Source: Streptomyces sp. 6-11-2 (GTDB lineage Bacteria > Actinomycetota > Actinomycetes > Streptomycetales > Streptomycetaceae). Taken from it: a stretch of DNA of 64,000 bases. The number at the start of each line of letters is the position of its first letter. Positions within the stretch are counted from its first letter, which is position 1. The position numbers were made by a program, and so were the translations under genes. This document shows positions 33,994 to 42,968 of this stretch, piece by piece. The notes beneath the pieces were generated by a model, which saw nothing but the letters and a program-made list of their open reading frames with translations, did not search any database and was not told the DNA's origin. The stretch spans positions 3,968,001 to 4,032,000 of the forward strand of contig NZ_BJOR01000001.1 of NCBI RefSeq assembly GCF_006540305.1, given 5' to 3'.

Positions 33994-35247
33994 ATGCGCA
34001 GCTACCAACAGCTCTTCCGGACTCCGGAGTTCACCCCGCTCTTCCTTGCGTCCTGCGCGCAGACGGTGGCCCAGACGGCGAGCGGACTCGCGCTCGGCAC
34101 CCTGGTGTACCGGGCGACGGACTCGCCGCTGCTCTCCGCGGTGAGCATGTTCGGCCCCTCGCTGGCCCAGGTGCTCGGCGCGACCCTCTTCCTGTCCGGC
34201 GCGGACCGGCTGCCGCCGCGCCGTGCGCTGGTGGGCGTGTGCCTGTCCTTCGCGGCGGGCACGGCGCTGCTGGCGGTGCCCGGACTGGCGCTGTGGGCGG
34301 TCTTCGCCGTGGTCCTCGCGCAGGGGCTGGTCGCCTCCCTGGGCGGGGGAGTCCGCTGGGGCCTGCTGAACGAGATCCTGTCCAAGGACGGCTATCTGCT
34401 GGGGCGTTCGGTGTTCAACATGATGAGCGGCATCATGCAGATCACCGGGTTCGCGACGGGCGGGGTGCTGGTGGCGGCCCTGTCACCGCGGTTCTCGCTG
34501 CTGCTGTCCGCCGTGCTGTACGCGGTGGCGGCCGCGGTGCTCCGCCTCGGCCTGACCCACCGGCGGCCCCGTGCCTCCGGCCGCCCCTCGGTCTCGGCGA
34601 CCTGGCGCACCAACGCCCTGCTGTGGTCGTCCCGCCGGCGCCGCCTGACCTACCTGGGCCTGTGGCTGCCCAACGGCCTGGTGGTCGGCTGCGAGTCCCT
34701 CTACGTCTCCTACGCCCCCGCCGCGGCGGGCATGCTGTTCGCCTGCGCGGCGCTCGGCATGCTGGCCGGCGACGTGACGGTGGGCCGCCTGCTGCCTCCG
34801 GCGGTACGGCGCCGGGCGGCCACGCCGCTGCTTCTGCTCCTGGCCGGCCCGTACCTGCTCTTCGCCCTCCACCCGCCCATACCGGTGGCCGCCTGCCTGG
34901 TCACCCTCGCCTCCGTGGGCTTCGGCGCGAGCCTGGTCCAGCAGGAGCACCTGATGAACTCGACCCCCGACGAACTGGCCGGGCACGCCCTCGGCCTGCA
35001 CTCCGCGGGCATGCTCACCCTTCAGGGCGTCAGCGCCACCCTGGCGGGCACGGTCGCCCAACTCACGTCGCCCGCAGCGGCGATGACGGCGACGGCGGCG
35101 GCCTCGACAGCGGTGACCCTGAGCCTGGCCATCGCGTCCCGCCGCCCTAACACCGGGACACGCGAAGCCTCTTCACCCAGGCCCGCCCACCCCACCGCCC
35201 CAGCAGCCCCATCCCCAGAGCCACAAGAAGAGCACCCCAGTCGATGA
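33994..35247 (+). CDS. MFS transporter
   Basis: A 417-residue protein from ATG 33994 with about 12 membrane helices, such as FTPLFLASCAQTVAQTASGL, LWAVFAVVLAQGLVASLGGG and AAGMLFACAALGMLAGDVTV. The loop-2/3 region (SGADRLPPRR) resembles the MFS motif A. Related Streptomyces proteins are called multidrug exporters. The C-terminal 30 residues are Pro/Ala-rich and overlap the convergent small membrane gene by 101 bp. Expression is likely controlled by the divergent ArsR-type regulator through the palindrome. Confidence 0.88.
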   Translation: MRSYQQLFRTPEFTPLFLASCAQTVAQTASGLALGTLVYRATDSPLLSAVSMFGPSLAQVLGATLFLSGADRLPPRRALVGVCLSFAAGTALLAVPGLALWAVFAVVLAQGLVASLGGGVRWGLLNEILSKDGYLLGRSVFNMMSGIMQITGFATGGVLVAALSPRFSLLLSAVLYAVAAAVLRLGLTHRRPRASGRPSVSATWRTNALLWSSRRRRLTYLGLWLPNGLVVGCESLYVSYAPAAAGMLFACAALGMLAGDVTVGRLLPPAVRRRAATPLLLLLAGPYLLFALHPPIPVAACLVTLASVGFGASLVQQEHLMNSTPDELAGHALGLHSAGMLTLQGVSATLAGTVAQLTSPAAAMTATAAASTAVTLSLAIASRRPNTGTREASSPRPAHPTAPAAPSPEPQEEHPSR

Positions 35248-35398
35248 CATGCGGCAACCCGGGAAAGAACGCGAAGAAGACAACGACGACACCAAACCCG
35301 AACCCAAACCCACAAACCCCGGCCCACCGCCGCATGACGCCGTCCCGCTCCTCCGCCGGTCCAGCCGCCTTCCCCTGCTGCCGCTGCTGCTCGCTCAT
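35147..35398 (-). CDS. Small two-helix membrane protein
   Basis: An 83-residue frame from ATG 35398. A polar N-terminus (SEQQRQQGKAAGPAEERDG) precedes two hydrophobic segments (WAGVCGFGFGFGVVVVFFAF; VIDWGALLVALGMGLLG) and a basic tail. The composition is protein-like and the frame is stop-free, but it overlaps the MFS gene on the opposite strand by 101 bp. Where they overlap, the MFS end is low-complexity, so this gene may be the more conserved of the two there. Function unknown. Confidence 0.55.
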   Translation of the reverse strand: MSEQQRQQGKAAGPAEERDGVMRRWAGVCGFGFGFGVVVVFFAFFPGLPHVIDWGALLVALGMGLLGRWGGRAWVKRLRVSRC

Positions 35399-35405
35399 AC
35401 TCGGC

Positions 35406-35870
35406 TCACTTCGTGACGTGATGACACTGACTCACCCGCCGCACGCCGTTGACGTGGAGGTGGGCGCATGTCTTGCCATAACGAGGCAGGGTCTGAGGAG
35501 AGTTGCTCCGCATGGGGTCGATCTTGCACTCGTCGTGCGTCCTGCCCCGCGAGGTGCGATAGGTGCGGTTGCCGGTGTCCGCGTAGGTGAAGTCGATACG
35601 CCAGTTGCAGAAGCCACTGCTGAGCGCTCCCACGAAGGCGCAGTCGACACCTGCGTTCTGGTAGGTGATCCGGAGTGCGCTGCCGCGGATGATGTGCGTG
35701 AACATGCAGCCCGTGGGGACCTTCATGGTCACACCGCCCACGCTGTACTCGAAGGTCCGCACGGGCGTCGAGCCGACTGCCGAGGCACTGGCGCCCGTCG
35801 CCGAGGTGAAGACCAGCGCGCCGGCGGCACCGATGGCGGTGATGAGACGTGCGACCTGCGGAATGGCCAT
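35406..35870 (-). CDS. Small secreted protein of unknown function
   Basis: A 154-residue protein from ATG 35870 (GGAGGGGATCACC upstream). A signal peptide (ARLITAIGAAGALVFTSATG, cleavage after A-S-A) precedes a 120-residue domain with six Cys (in TGCMFTH, VDCAF, GFCNW, HDECK, KTCAH and SQCHH), enough for three disulfides. A WRIDFTYADTGNRTY segment suggests a beta fold. Proteins of this type occur in Streptomyces secretomes without known function. Confidence 0.75.
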   Translation of the reverse strand: MAIPQVARLITAIGAAGALVFTSATGASASAVGSTPVRTFEYSVGGVTMKVPTGCMFTHIIRGSALRITYQNAGVDCAFVGALSSGFCNWRIDFTYADTGNRTYRTSRGRTHDECKIDPMRSNSPQTLPRYGKTCAHLHVNGVRRVSQCHHVTK

Positions 35871-36012
35871 GGTGATCCCCTCCTGATGGCCCCTTGCCAA
35901 TCACGGGGGACAACCGCACCCGGGCAGGCCGAGTTGCGGGACTCCGATCCGGTTCACCATCCCAGGTGACCACGGAACGCCCCTGCTGACCTGCAGAAAC
36001 GTTATGGACGGC

Positions 36013-36036
36013 GCGGCGGGTTGTCCCGCCCGCCGC
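36013..36036. terminator. Hairpin at the end of the sugar ABC operon
   Basis: GCGGCGGG (36013-36020) pairs with CCCGCCGC (36029-36036), 47 bp past the stop of the last permease gene. Confidence 0.6.
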
Positions 36037-36082
36037 GGTGCGGATGGCCGCGGCGCTTGATGGGTGGCTCGGTGTGGTTGGC

Positions 36083-36982
36083 CTAGTCCTTGACCGCCCC
36101 CGCGTTCGCGCCCTGGACGAAGTGGCGTTGGAAGCAGAAGAAGAGGATTGCGACGGGGAGGGTCGACAGGAGGGCCGCAGCCAGTTTCAGGGGGTACTGG
36201 GTGCCGCCGCCCAGGCTGCCGGAGACCATGCGGGCGAGGCCGGTGGTCAGGGTTTCGTACTGGCTGGACTGGGTGGCCACGAGGTAGTGGGTGAACTCGT
36301 TCCAGGAGCCCTGGAAGGCCAGGATCGTCACGGTGATCAGGGCGGGCCGGGCCATCGGCAGGACGACCGACCAGAAGGTGCGGAAGACACCGGCGCCGTC
36401 GACCCGCGCGGCCTCCTCCACTTCCCGGGGGATCGACTCGAAGAACTGCTTCATGATGAAGACCTGCGCCGCGTCCACCAGCAGCGGCAGGATCATGGCG
36501 GCGTAGGTGTCGAACAGCCCGAAGGTGTTGAGCACCAGGAACCTCGGGATCAGCAGCACTATGGGGGGCACCGCGATCACGGTGAGGAGGAACCCGAACA
36601 GCACGGTGCGGCCGGGAAAGCGCAGCCGGGCCAGCGCGTACCCGGCCATCGAGGCGAACAGCACCCGCCCCGCGGTGATGACGACCGCGACGAACACCGA
36701 GTTGCCCAGCCAGCGTAGGAACGGCACACCGTCCCCGGTCCGGCTGATCCCGAACAGCCGCTGGTAGGCGGCGGTCGTCGGGGTGACCGGGAACAGCCCG
36801 AGCGGATGGGTCGCCGCGTCCGGGTCCGTCTTGAACCCGGTGACCAACTGGATGACGAACGGCAGGAGATACAGCAGCCCGAGCGCCACCAGCAGCGCGT
36901 ACCCGAGGATCCGCAGGGGCCGGGGGAAGCGTCCGAGCACCGGACGGCCCTGCGCCCGGGCGGCCGTGGAAGGGGCGCTCAT
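36083..36982 (-). CDS. Sugar ABC transporter permease (MalG/CUT1 type)
   Basis: A 299-residue inner permease with six helices (ILGYALLVALGLLYLLPFVI, FLLTVIAVPPIVLLIPRFLV, and others). The EAA loop that contacts the ATPase reads EEAARVDGAGVFRTFWSVVL with the usual G in place. Its ATG overlaps the stop of the upstream permease by 4 nt. No ATPase gene lies in the operon; Streptomyces CUT1 importers share MsiK, so the same is likely here. Confidence 0.93.
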   Translation of the reverse strand: MSAPSTAARAQGRPVLGRFPRPLRILGYALLVALGLLYLLPFVIQLVTGFKTDPDAATHPLGLFPVTPTTAAYQRLFGISRTGDGVPFLRWLGNSVFVAVVITAGRVLFASMAGYALARLRFPGRTVLFGFLLTVIAVPPIVLLIPRFLVLNTFGLFDTYAAMILPLLVDAAQVFIMKQFFESIPREVEEAARVDGAGVFRTFWSVVLPMARPALITVTILAFQGSWNEFTHYLVATQSSQYETLTTGLARMVSGSLGGGTQYPLKLAAALLSTLPVAILFFCFQRHFVQGANAGAVKD

Positions 36983-38151
36983 CGGTTCCTCCGGGGACGG
37001 GCGGCACGCTCGCGCAGCAGGAAGCGTTGCAGGGCCGTCATGGTCAGGATCAGTACGAGCAGGACGAAGGCGATGGCCGCGCCCTGGCCGAAGTCGGCGT
37101 CGTCGAAAGCGGTGGAGTAGGACAGGAACGCCGGGGTGAGCGTGGTGTTGCCGGGCGCGCCCTGGCTCATGACGTACACCTGGTCGAAGACCTGCCAGGT
37201 GGCGATCAGACCGAGCGTGAGGACGAGGAACAGCACGGGCCGCAGCGCCGGCAGCGTCACGTACCGCAGCATCTGGAAGCGGTTGACGCCTTCGATCGCG
37301 GCCGCCTCCTCCAGCTCGCGCGGCACGTCCTGGAGCGCCGCGAGGAAGATCAGCATGAAGGTGCCGGAAGTCGTCCACACGGCGAGCAGGATGATCGTGC
37401 ACATCGCGACCGACGGCCCGGACAGCCACTCGAACCAGGACAGCCCCATGAAGGAGTGGTCGGCCAGCGCACCCGAGGGGTGGCCGGTGTCGACGACGCC
37501 CAGGCCGCCGAGCAGCAGGGACAGCACTCCACGCGGATCGTTGAACCAGTTCGGGCCCTTCACCCCGATCCAGGACAGCGCGGTGTTGACGGCGCCGCTG
37601 CCCTGGAACAGGAAGAGGAAGATCGTGGAGACCGCGATCGAGCTGGTCACCGAGGGGAAGAAGAACGCGGTGCGCAGGGCGCCCCGGGCGCGCAGCAGCC
37701 GCTGATTGACGATGAGCGCCAGACCCAGCGCGAGGAGGGTCTGGAGCGGCACGGTCAGCAGCACGTAGTACACGTTGTTGCGCAGCGAGGTCGCGAACAG
37801 GGTGCGGTCGAGGCCGTCCTCGGTGAGCAGCGCCCGGTAGTTGTCCAGGCCGACGAAGTCCGCCTGCGCGCTGAACGGGTTGGACTGCCCGTCCCAGTGC
37901 AGCAGGCTCACCCACAGCGCCATCAGGGTCGGCAGGACCAGGAAGAGGCCGAGGACGAGCACCGCGGGGCTGACGAACAGCCAGCCCCAGGCGCCCTCCG
38001 CGCGGCGCCCCGCCCGCCGGGCGGGCGCCGTCGACTTCGGGCCGGGCCCGCCGGGCGTGTCAGGTTCGCCCGGCGGGCCGGCCGTACGGGACCCCTGGCC
38101 GGCGCGGGAACGCGGCTCCGGCCGGGGGTGGTGTGACGTACGCGCGGACAC
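36979..38151 (-). CDS. Sugar ABC transporter permease (MalF/CUT1 type)
   Basis: A 390-residue permease with a long Pro/Arg-rich cytoplasmic N-terminus (about 50 residues) before six helices (GWLFVSPAVLVLGLFLVLPT first). The EAA loop reads EEAAAIEGVNRFQMLRYVTL. It starts only 6 bp after the solute-binding lipoprotein gene and overlaps the next permease by 4 nt, so the three are one operon. GTG 38151 or a nearby start is possible; the ATG at 38151 is used. Confidence 0.93.
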   Translation of the reverse strand: MSARTSHHPRPEPRSRAGQGSRTAGPPGEPDTPGGPGPKSTAPARRAGRRAEGAWGWLFVSPAVLVLGLFLVLPTLMALWVSLLHWDGQSNPFSAQADFVGLDNYRALLTEDGLDRTLFATSLRNNVYYVLLTVPLQTLLALGLALIVNQRLLRARGALRTAFFFPSVTSSIAVSTIFLFLFQGSGAVNTALSWIGVKGPNWFNDPRGVLSLLLGGLGVVDTGHPSGALADHSFMGLSWFEWLSGPSVAMCTIILLAVWTTSGTFMLIFLAALQDVPRELEEAAAIEGVNRFQMLRYVTLPALRPVLFLVLTLGLIATWQVFDQVYVMSQGAPGNTTLTPAFLSYSTAFDDADFGQGAAIAFVLLVLILTMTALQRFLLRERAARPRRNR

Positions 38152-38157
38152 GGTGGG

Positions 38158-39402
38158 TCAGTTGCCCTTCGTGAGCGCGTGTTCGCCGTTGCGCTGGAGG
38201 TCGGCGAGGATCTTCTTCGGGTCGGCGGTGGGCAGCGCGGCGAGGTCGGTGTTGAACTGGCCGAGCACCTTGTCGAATCCGGCGAGGGTCACGGGGCCCT
38301 GCGCGTAGGCGCTGGCGTCGACCCACGCCTTCGCGGCGGGGTTCTGCTTCGCGTACTCGGCCAGGGCGCTGGTGCGCGAGGGCATCACGCCGAACGCGTC
38401 GGCGTTCTTCAGCTGCTGCGCGCTGGAGTTCAGGTACGTCACGAGGTCCACGGCCGCCGCCCGGTGGGCGCTCTCGGCGGCCACGCCCCAGCACTGGCTG
38501 AAGGCGAGCGTGCCCTGGCCGGCCGGACCGGCGGGCAGCGGGACCACCTTGTACGCGACGTCGGGGTAGTCGGCCTTCATGGCGCCGTCGAGCCAGTTGC
38601 CCTCGATGGTCATGGCGGCCTTGCCCTTGCCGAAGGCCTCGCCGCCCCAGTTGGTGTCCACCTGGTTGGCGTACTTCATGGAGCCGGACTTCAGCAGGGA
38701 CTGCACGTAGCTCAGCGCCTGCGCGTTCTGCGCGCTGTCGGCGGTCATCTTCGTCTGGTCGGCGTTGGTGATCCAGCCGCCGGCCTGCTTCATGAAGACG
38801 CCGAGCCGCGCGTGTTCGGCACCCACGACCAGCCCGGTCACACCGTGCCCGGTCAGCTTGCCCGCGACCTTCTTCAGCTGGTCCCAGGTCGTCGGGTAGT
38901 CCTTCTCGGTCAGCCCCGCCTTCTTCCACAGGTCGCTGTTGACCGCCAGCGCGAGCGTGGAGGTGTCCTTGGGCAGGCACATCAGCTTGCCGTCGTGGGT
39001 GAAGGAGGCACGCAGCTGCTCGGAGAAGTCGTCGGCGTCCTTGACCTTGTCGCCGTAGGCGTACAGGGAGCCGCCTCTGGTGTAGTTCGCGAACTGGTCG
39101 GAGTTGACGTAGAAGGCGTCCGGCGGCTTGTGCCCGGCGAACGCCTGGGCGAGCTGCTGGTTCATGTCCTTGGCGACGTCGACGGTCACCTTGTTGCCGG
39201 ACTGCTTGGCGTACGCGGCCGCCGCCTCCTTGACGGCCTTGGTCTCGGCGTCGCCGGAGCTGGCTATCAGCACCGTCAGGTGCTGGCCGGAGCCGGTGTC
39301 CTGCTCCGTCTTCTTGTCGCCGCCGAAGCTCGACGAGCAGCCCGCGGTGGCCAGTAGTGCCGCGCAGGTGGCGAGGGCCGCGGCGGCCGTACGGTGGGAC
39401 AT
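38158..39402 (-). CDS. Extracellular solute-binding lipoprotein (sugar, CUT1)
   Basis: A 414-residue protein; ATG 39402 has CGGAGGAATCC just upstream. The signal peptide ends in the lipobox TAGC (Cys22). Typical family-1 solute-binding features follow: LTVLIASSGDAETKAVKEAA, DAFYVNSDQFANYT, LMCLPKDTSTLALAVNSDLW, GKAAMTIEGNWLDGAMKADY and FSQCWGVAAES. The neighbouring LacI regulator and divergent glucosidase suggest an alpha-glucoside or maltodextrin-like ligand, which is inference from context. Confidence 0.93.
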   Translation of the reverse strand: MSHRTAAAALATCAALLATAGCSSSFGGDKKTEQDTGSGQHLTVLIASSGDAETKAVKEAAAAYAKQSGNKVTVDVAKDMNQQLAQAFAGHKPPDAFYVNSDQFANYTRGGSLYAYGDKVKDADDFSEQLRASFTHDGKLMCLPKDTSTLALAVNSDLWKKAGLTEKDYPTTWDQLKKVAGKLTGHGVTGLVVGAEHARLGVFMKQAGGWITNADQTKMTADSAQNAQALSYVQSLLKSGSMKYANQVDTNWGGEAFGKGKAAMTIEGNWLDGAMKADYPDVAYKVVPLPAGPAGQGTLAFSQCWGVAAESAHRAAAVDLVTYLNSSAQQLKNADAFGVMPSRTSALAEYAKQNPAAKAWVDASAYAQGPVTLAGFDKVLGQFNTDLAALPTADPKKILADLQRNGEHALTKGN

Positions 39403-39559
39403 GGATTCCTCCGGGGATCGGGGATGTGAGTGGCGGCTCCGCCCGGCGGCGCGAAACACGGCCGGGGGGTGGAGGAGGAGAGAACTCGGGGTGGGACGGC
39501 GCCGGTCGGGACGGCGCCGGCCCGTGGTGCCCGGCGGCTGCCGGGACGTCGGCAGACGG

Positions 39560-40627
39560 TCAGACGTGGGGCGCGACCGCGTCCGCACCGGGTGCGCGGG
39601 CGCTGTCCCGGACGACCAGGGACGGCGGCAGCAGGATGCGTTCGGGCGGCGCGTCGGGAGCGGCCAGCCGCGCCAGCAGCAGCCGTACGCACTCCCGGCC
39701 GACCTCCTCCAGCGGCTGGGCGATGGAGGTCAGCGCGGGCGACAGGAGTTCGGCGGTCGGCGAGTCGTCGAAGCCGACCACGGCGACGTCGCGGCCGGGG
39801 ACGGCGCCGCGCTCGCGCAGCGTCTGGTAGCAGCCGAGCGCCAGCATGTCGCTGGCCGCGACCACCGCGGTCGCGCCCGCGTCCAGCAGCGGCTTCACGG
39901 CGGCGCGGGCCGCGTCGATGTCGTTCACGCTCTGCGCGCGCCGCCCGCGGGTCGACAGCCCGTGCCGTTTCATGGCCCGCTGCCAGCCCTCGGCACGGTC
40001 GTCACCGGCGCCGGAGGACCCGCGCCCCCAGCCGAGGAAGGCGATCTTGCGATGCCCCAGGCCGATCAGGTGCTCCACGGCGGCGTCCGTGCCCGAGGCG
40101 CCGTCGACGTCGATCCAGTCGCCGATCTGCCGCCGCGACCACATCCGGCCGAAGGCGACGAACGGCACGTCCCGCTTGGCGAGCCACGCCTGACGCGGGT
40201 CGTTGTGCTCGGTGCCGCTGAGCACGAAGCCGTCGACCTCGTGCTGGTCGAGCAGTTCCTCGTAGCCGTCCAGGGTCGGCGAGCCGGGCTGGCAGGCGAA
40301 CAGCAGGATCCGGTAGCCGGCCTCGTCGGCGGCCTGCGACAGGGCGTGCAGGAACCGGTCGAGGACGGGGCTGCTGGCCGGGGAGGGCAGGATCCCGTAG
40401 CCGATCAGCTTGCTGGAACGGGTGCGCAGCGTCTGCGCGGCCCGGCTGGGGCGGTAGCCCATCTCGTCGATCACCCGGCGGACCCGCTCCAGGGTCTCGG
40501 AGCGCAGCAGGTCCGGCGAGTTGATCGCGTTCGACACGGTCTGCGGGGAGACCCCGGCCCGGCGGGCGACCATGGCGAGCGTCACCGGGCCGCCCCTGGC
40601 GGGCGGGTCGTTGCTGGAGCGGGGCAT
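39560..40627 (-). CDS. LacI-family transcriptional regulator
   Basis: A 355-residue protein from ATG 40627. The helix-turn-helix and hinge are clear: VTLAMVARRAGVSPQTVSNA then INSPDLLRSETLERVRRVID and MGYRPSRAAQTLR. The rest is the periplasmic-binding-protein-like effector domain (LIGYGILPSPASSPVLDRFL, VDGFVLSGTEHNDPRQAWLA). It lies upstream of and in line with the ABC importer genes and diverges from the debranching-like enzyme gene. A LacI-type operator lies between them. Confidence 0.95.
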   Translation of the reverse strand: MPRSSNDPPARGGPVTLAMVARRAGVSPQTVSNAINSPDLLRSETLERVRRVIDEMGYRPSRAAQTLRTRSSKLIGYGILPSPASSPVLDRFLHALSQAADEAGYRILLFACQPGSPTLDGYEELLDQHEVDGFVLSGTEHNDPRQAWLAKRDVPFVAFGRMWSRRQIGDWIDVDGASGTDAAVEHLIGLGHRKIAFLGWGRGSSGAGDDRAEGWQRAMKRHGLSTRGRRAQSVNDIDAARAAVKPLLDAGATAVVAASDMLALGCYQTLRERGAVPGRDVAVVGFDDSPTAELLSPALTSIAQPLEEVGRECVRLLLARLAAPDAPPERILLPPSLVVRDSARAPGADAVAPHV

Positions 40628-40670
40628 TGCGGGTCTCCGGCGTGCAGAGGGAACGAGGAGCGGGTTTTAG

Positions 40671-40723
40671 CGTTCCAAAAGCATTGTCAGCGCTCTGACG
40701 AGTCACTTAATGTCTTTGGAACG
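40671..40723. promoter_or_regulatory. LacI-type operator and flanking inverted repeat
   Basis: Within the divergent promoter region, TGTCAGCGCTCTGACG (40685-40700) fits the LacI/GalR palindrome built on AGCGCT, with arms GTCAG and CTGAC. It is framed by a wider inverted repeat, CGTTCCAAA (40671-40679) and TTTGGAACG (40715-40723). Binding by the adjacent LacI protein would control both directions. Confidence 0.7.
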
Positions 40724-40749
40724 ATCAAACGCTGAGAGGTTCTACTCCC

Positions 40750-42876
40750 TTGGACTCGACTGTCAAGACCCCCGACACCAACGGCTCGGTCACGCCGCCC
40801 CCCGCGGTGACCGAGGGCCTTCAGCCGTTCCTGCACGACGCGGTCGTCACGCTGTACGCCCCGAGCTTCGTGATCTCGCGCGCCGACGGGGCTCTCGACG
40901 GCGGCGCGGACGGCTTCTTCCACGGCGACCGCCGGGCGCTCTCCCGGCTGACCGTCGCGGCCGACGGCATCCCGCTGGCGCCGGTCGGGCACGGGCTGCG
41001 CGGGGCGGACCGGGCGGACTTCCGGTCGATCCTGCGGGGGCTCGGAGAGGTGACGGCGGACCCCGCGGTCGCCGTGCACCGCCGCCGGACCACGGCGGCC
41101 GGCCGGCTCGGGGAAGTCCTCGAAGTCACCAACGCGGGCACCCAGTCGGTCCGTTTCCGGCTGACGGTCACGGCCACCACCGACCTCGCCACCATGGAAC
41201 AGGTCAAGTCGGGGCGCCTGGTGGGGACGGCGCCCCCGCAGGCCACGAACTCCGGCGGGAGCGAACTGTCCTGGGCCGACGACGGGTTCGCCGTGCGCCT
41301 GACCAGCGAGCCCGCGCCCGACGCGCTGGACGTGCCGGCGGGCCGGCTGTCGTACGACATCGCCCTGGACCCCGGTGCCTCGTGGACGGTGACCCTGGAC
41401 TGCACCGCGGCCTACGCGGACGGCGACCAGTTCCCGGCGCCCCCCGCCGACGCCGTACCGTGGCGCACCCCCGTCCTGCGCAGCGCGGACCGAAGCCTCG
41501 ACCGGTGGCTGGAGCAGTCCCTCGCCGACCTGGACCGCCTGCGCCTGACGGACCCGCGGTCACCCGGGGACCGGCCGGACCAGTTCCTGGCCGCCGGCGC
41601 CCCCTGGTTCCTGACCCTCTTCGGCCGCGACTCGCTCTGGGCCGCCCGCATGCTGCTCCCGCTCGGCACCGATCTCGCGGCCGGCACCCTGCGCACCCTC
41701 GCCCGTCGCCAGGGCGGCGTCACCGACCCGGTCTCCGAGGAACAGCCGGGCAAGATCCTGCACGAAGTCCGGCGCGGCACCTCGGCGTACAGCGACACGT
41801 TCTCGCTCCCGCCGGTGTACTACGGCACGGTGGACGCCACCCCCCTGTGGATCACCCTGCTCCACGACGCCTGGCGCTGGGGGCTGGGGCCGGAGGAGGT
41901 CGAGCGGATGCTGCCGCACGCCGAGTCGGCGCTGGCGTGGATGCGCGACCAGGGTGACGCCGGCGGCGACGGCTTCCTCAAGTACGTCGACCTGTCGGGC
42001 CGGGGCCTGGCCAACCAGGGCTGGAAGGACTCCGGCGACTCCATCCGACACCGCGACGGCCGCCTCGCCCGCCCGCCGATCGCGCTGTGCGAAGTGCAGG
42101 CGTACGCCTACGAGGCCGCGCGCGGCGGAGCGGCGCTGCTGCGGTCCTTCGGCCGCCCGGGGGCCGACGAGTGGGAGGAGTGGGCGGACCGGCTCGCCGC
42201 GCGCTTCCGTGAGCGCTTCTGGGTGGAGGACGAACGGGGCCCGTACCCGGCGGTCGCGCTGGACGGCGACGGCAGGCCGGCCGACTCGGTCACCTCGGGC
42301 TTCGGCCACCTCCTGGGCACGGGCCTGCTGAACCACGAGGAGAGCGCGCTCCTGGCCTCCCGGCTCTCCGGCGGCGACCTGGACGCGGGCCACGGTCTGC
42401 GCACGATGAGCAGCGAGGCGGTGGGCTTCAACCCGTACGGCTACCACATCGGTTCGATCTGGCCGCACGACACGGCGATCGCCGTGCACGGCCTGGTCCG
42501 GTCCGGCTTCCCGGACGCCGCGGCGTCGCTGGCGGACGGTCTGCTGACGGCGTCCGCGGGCTTCGACGCCCGGCTGCCGGAGCTCTTCGCGGGCCACGGC
42601 ATCGAGGCCGGTCCGCGCCCCGCGCCCTATCCGGCGTCCTGCCGGCCCCAGGCGTGGGCGGCCGCGTCCTCGGTCCTCGTCCTCCAGTCGGCTCTCGGCC
42701 TGAGCGCGGACGTCCCCGCCGGCACCCTCACGGTGACCCCGGGATTCGCCGGCGCGTACGGCCCGTTGACGGTGACCGGGCTCCAAGTCGGCGGAGGTCG
42801 CCTGGACATCACGGTGAGGGCCGACGGATCGGCGGAGGTGTCGGCTCCGGAGGGGCTGACGGTGATCAGCGGCTGA
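40750..42876 (+). CDS. Glycogen-debranching-like (amylo-alpha-1,6-glucosidase family) glycosidase
   Basis: A 708-residue protein; TTG 40750 has GAGAGG about 10 nt upstream. The N-terminal domain (LYAPSFVISRADGALDGGAD through FFHGDRRALSRLTV) is the glycogen-debranching N-terminal type, and the catalytic (alpha/alpha)6 barrel follows (GAPWFLTLFGRDSLWAARML; GKILHEVRRGTSAYSDTFSL; VDLSGRGLANQGWKDSGDSI; GYHIGSIWPHDTAIA). The acidic residues in GRDS and WKDSGD are in catalytic-like places. Being divergent from a sugar ABC importer under a LacI regulator, it probably hydrolyses the imported oligosaccharide in the cytoplasm; no signal peptide is seen. Confidence 0.9.
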   Translation: MDSTVKTPDTNGSVTPPPAVTEGLQPFLHDAVVTLYAPSFVISRADGALDGGADGFFHGDRRALSRLTVAADGIPLAPVGHGLRGADRADFRSILRGLGEVTADPAVAVHRRRTTAAGRLGEVLEVTNAGTQSVRFRLTVTATTDLATMEQVKSGRLVGTAPPQATNSGGSELSWADDGFAVRLTSEPAPDALDVPAGRLSYDIALDPGASWTVTLDCTAAYADGDQFPAPPADAVPWRTPVLRSADRSLDRWLEQSLADLDRLRLTDPRSPGDRPDQFLAAGAPWFLTLFGRDSLWAARMLLPLGTDLAAGTLRTLARRQGGVTDPVSEEQPGKILHEVRRGTSAYSDTFSLPPVYYGTVDATPLWITLLHDAWRWGLGPEEVERMLPHAESALAWMRDQGDAGGDGFLKYVDLSGRGLANQGWKDSGDSIRHRDGRLARPPIALCEVQAYAYEAARGGAALLRSFGRPGADEWEEWADRLAARFRERFWVEDERGPYPAVALDGDGRPADSVTSGFGHLLGTGLLNHEESALLASRLSGGDLDAGHGLRTMSSEAVGFNPYGYHIGSIWPHDTAIAVHGLVRSGFPDAAASLADGLLTASAGFDARLPELFAGHGIEAGPRPAPYPASCRPQAWAAASSVLVLQSALGLSADVPAGTLTVTPGFAGAYGPLTVTGLQVGGGRLDITVRADGSAEVSAPEGLTVISG

Positions 42877-42968
42877 CCCTTTGACGAGGGGCCCGGCTGT
42901 GGGCCGGGGCAGGTGCGGGGGAGGTGAGACGACGGGCGGCGGCGCGCGGTCGGTCGTAGGAGGTGGCG

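Noticed and set aside
42877..42968. Short gene between the glucosidase and nucleotidyltransferase genes
   Set aside because: 92 bp with no start plus ribosome site; it is just the convergent gap.
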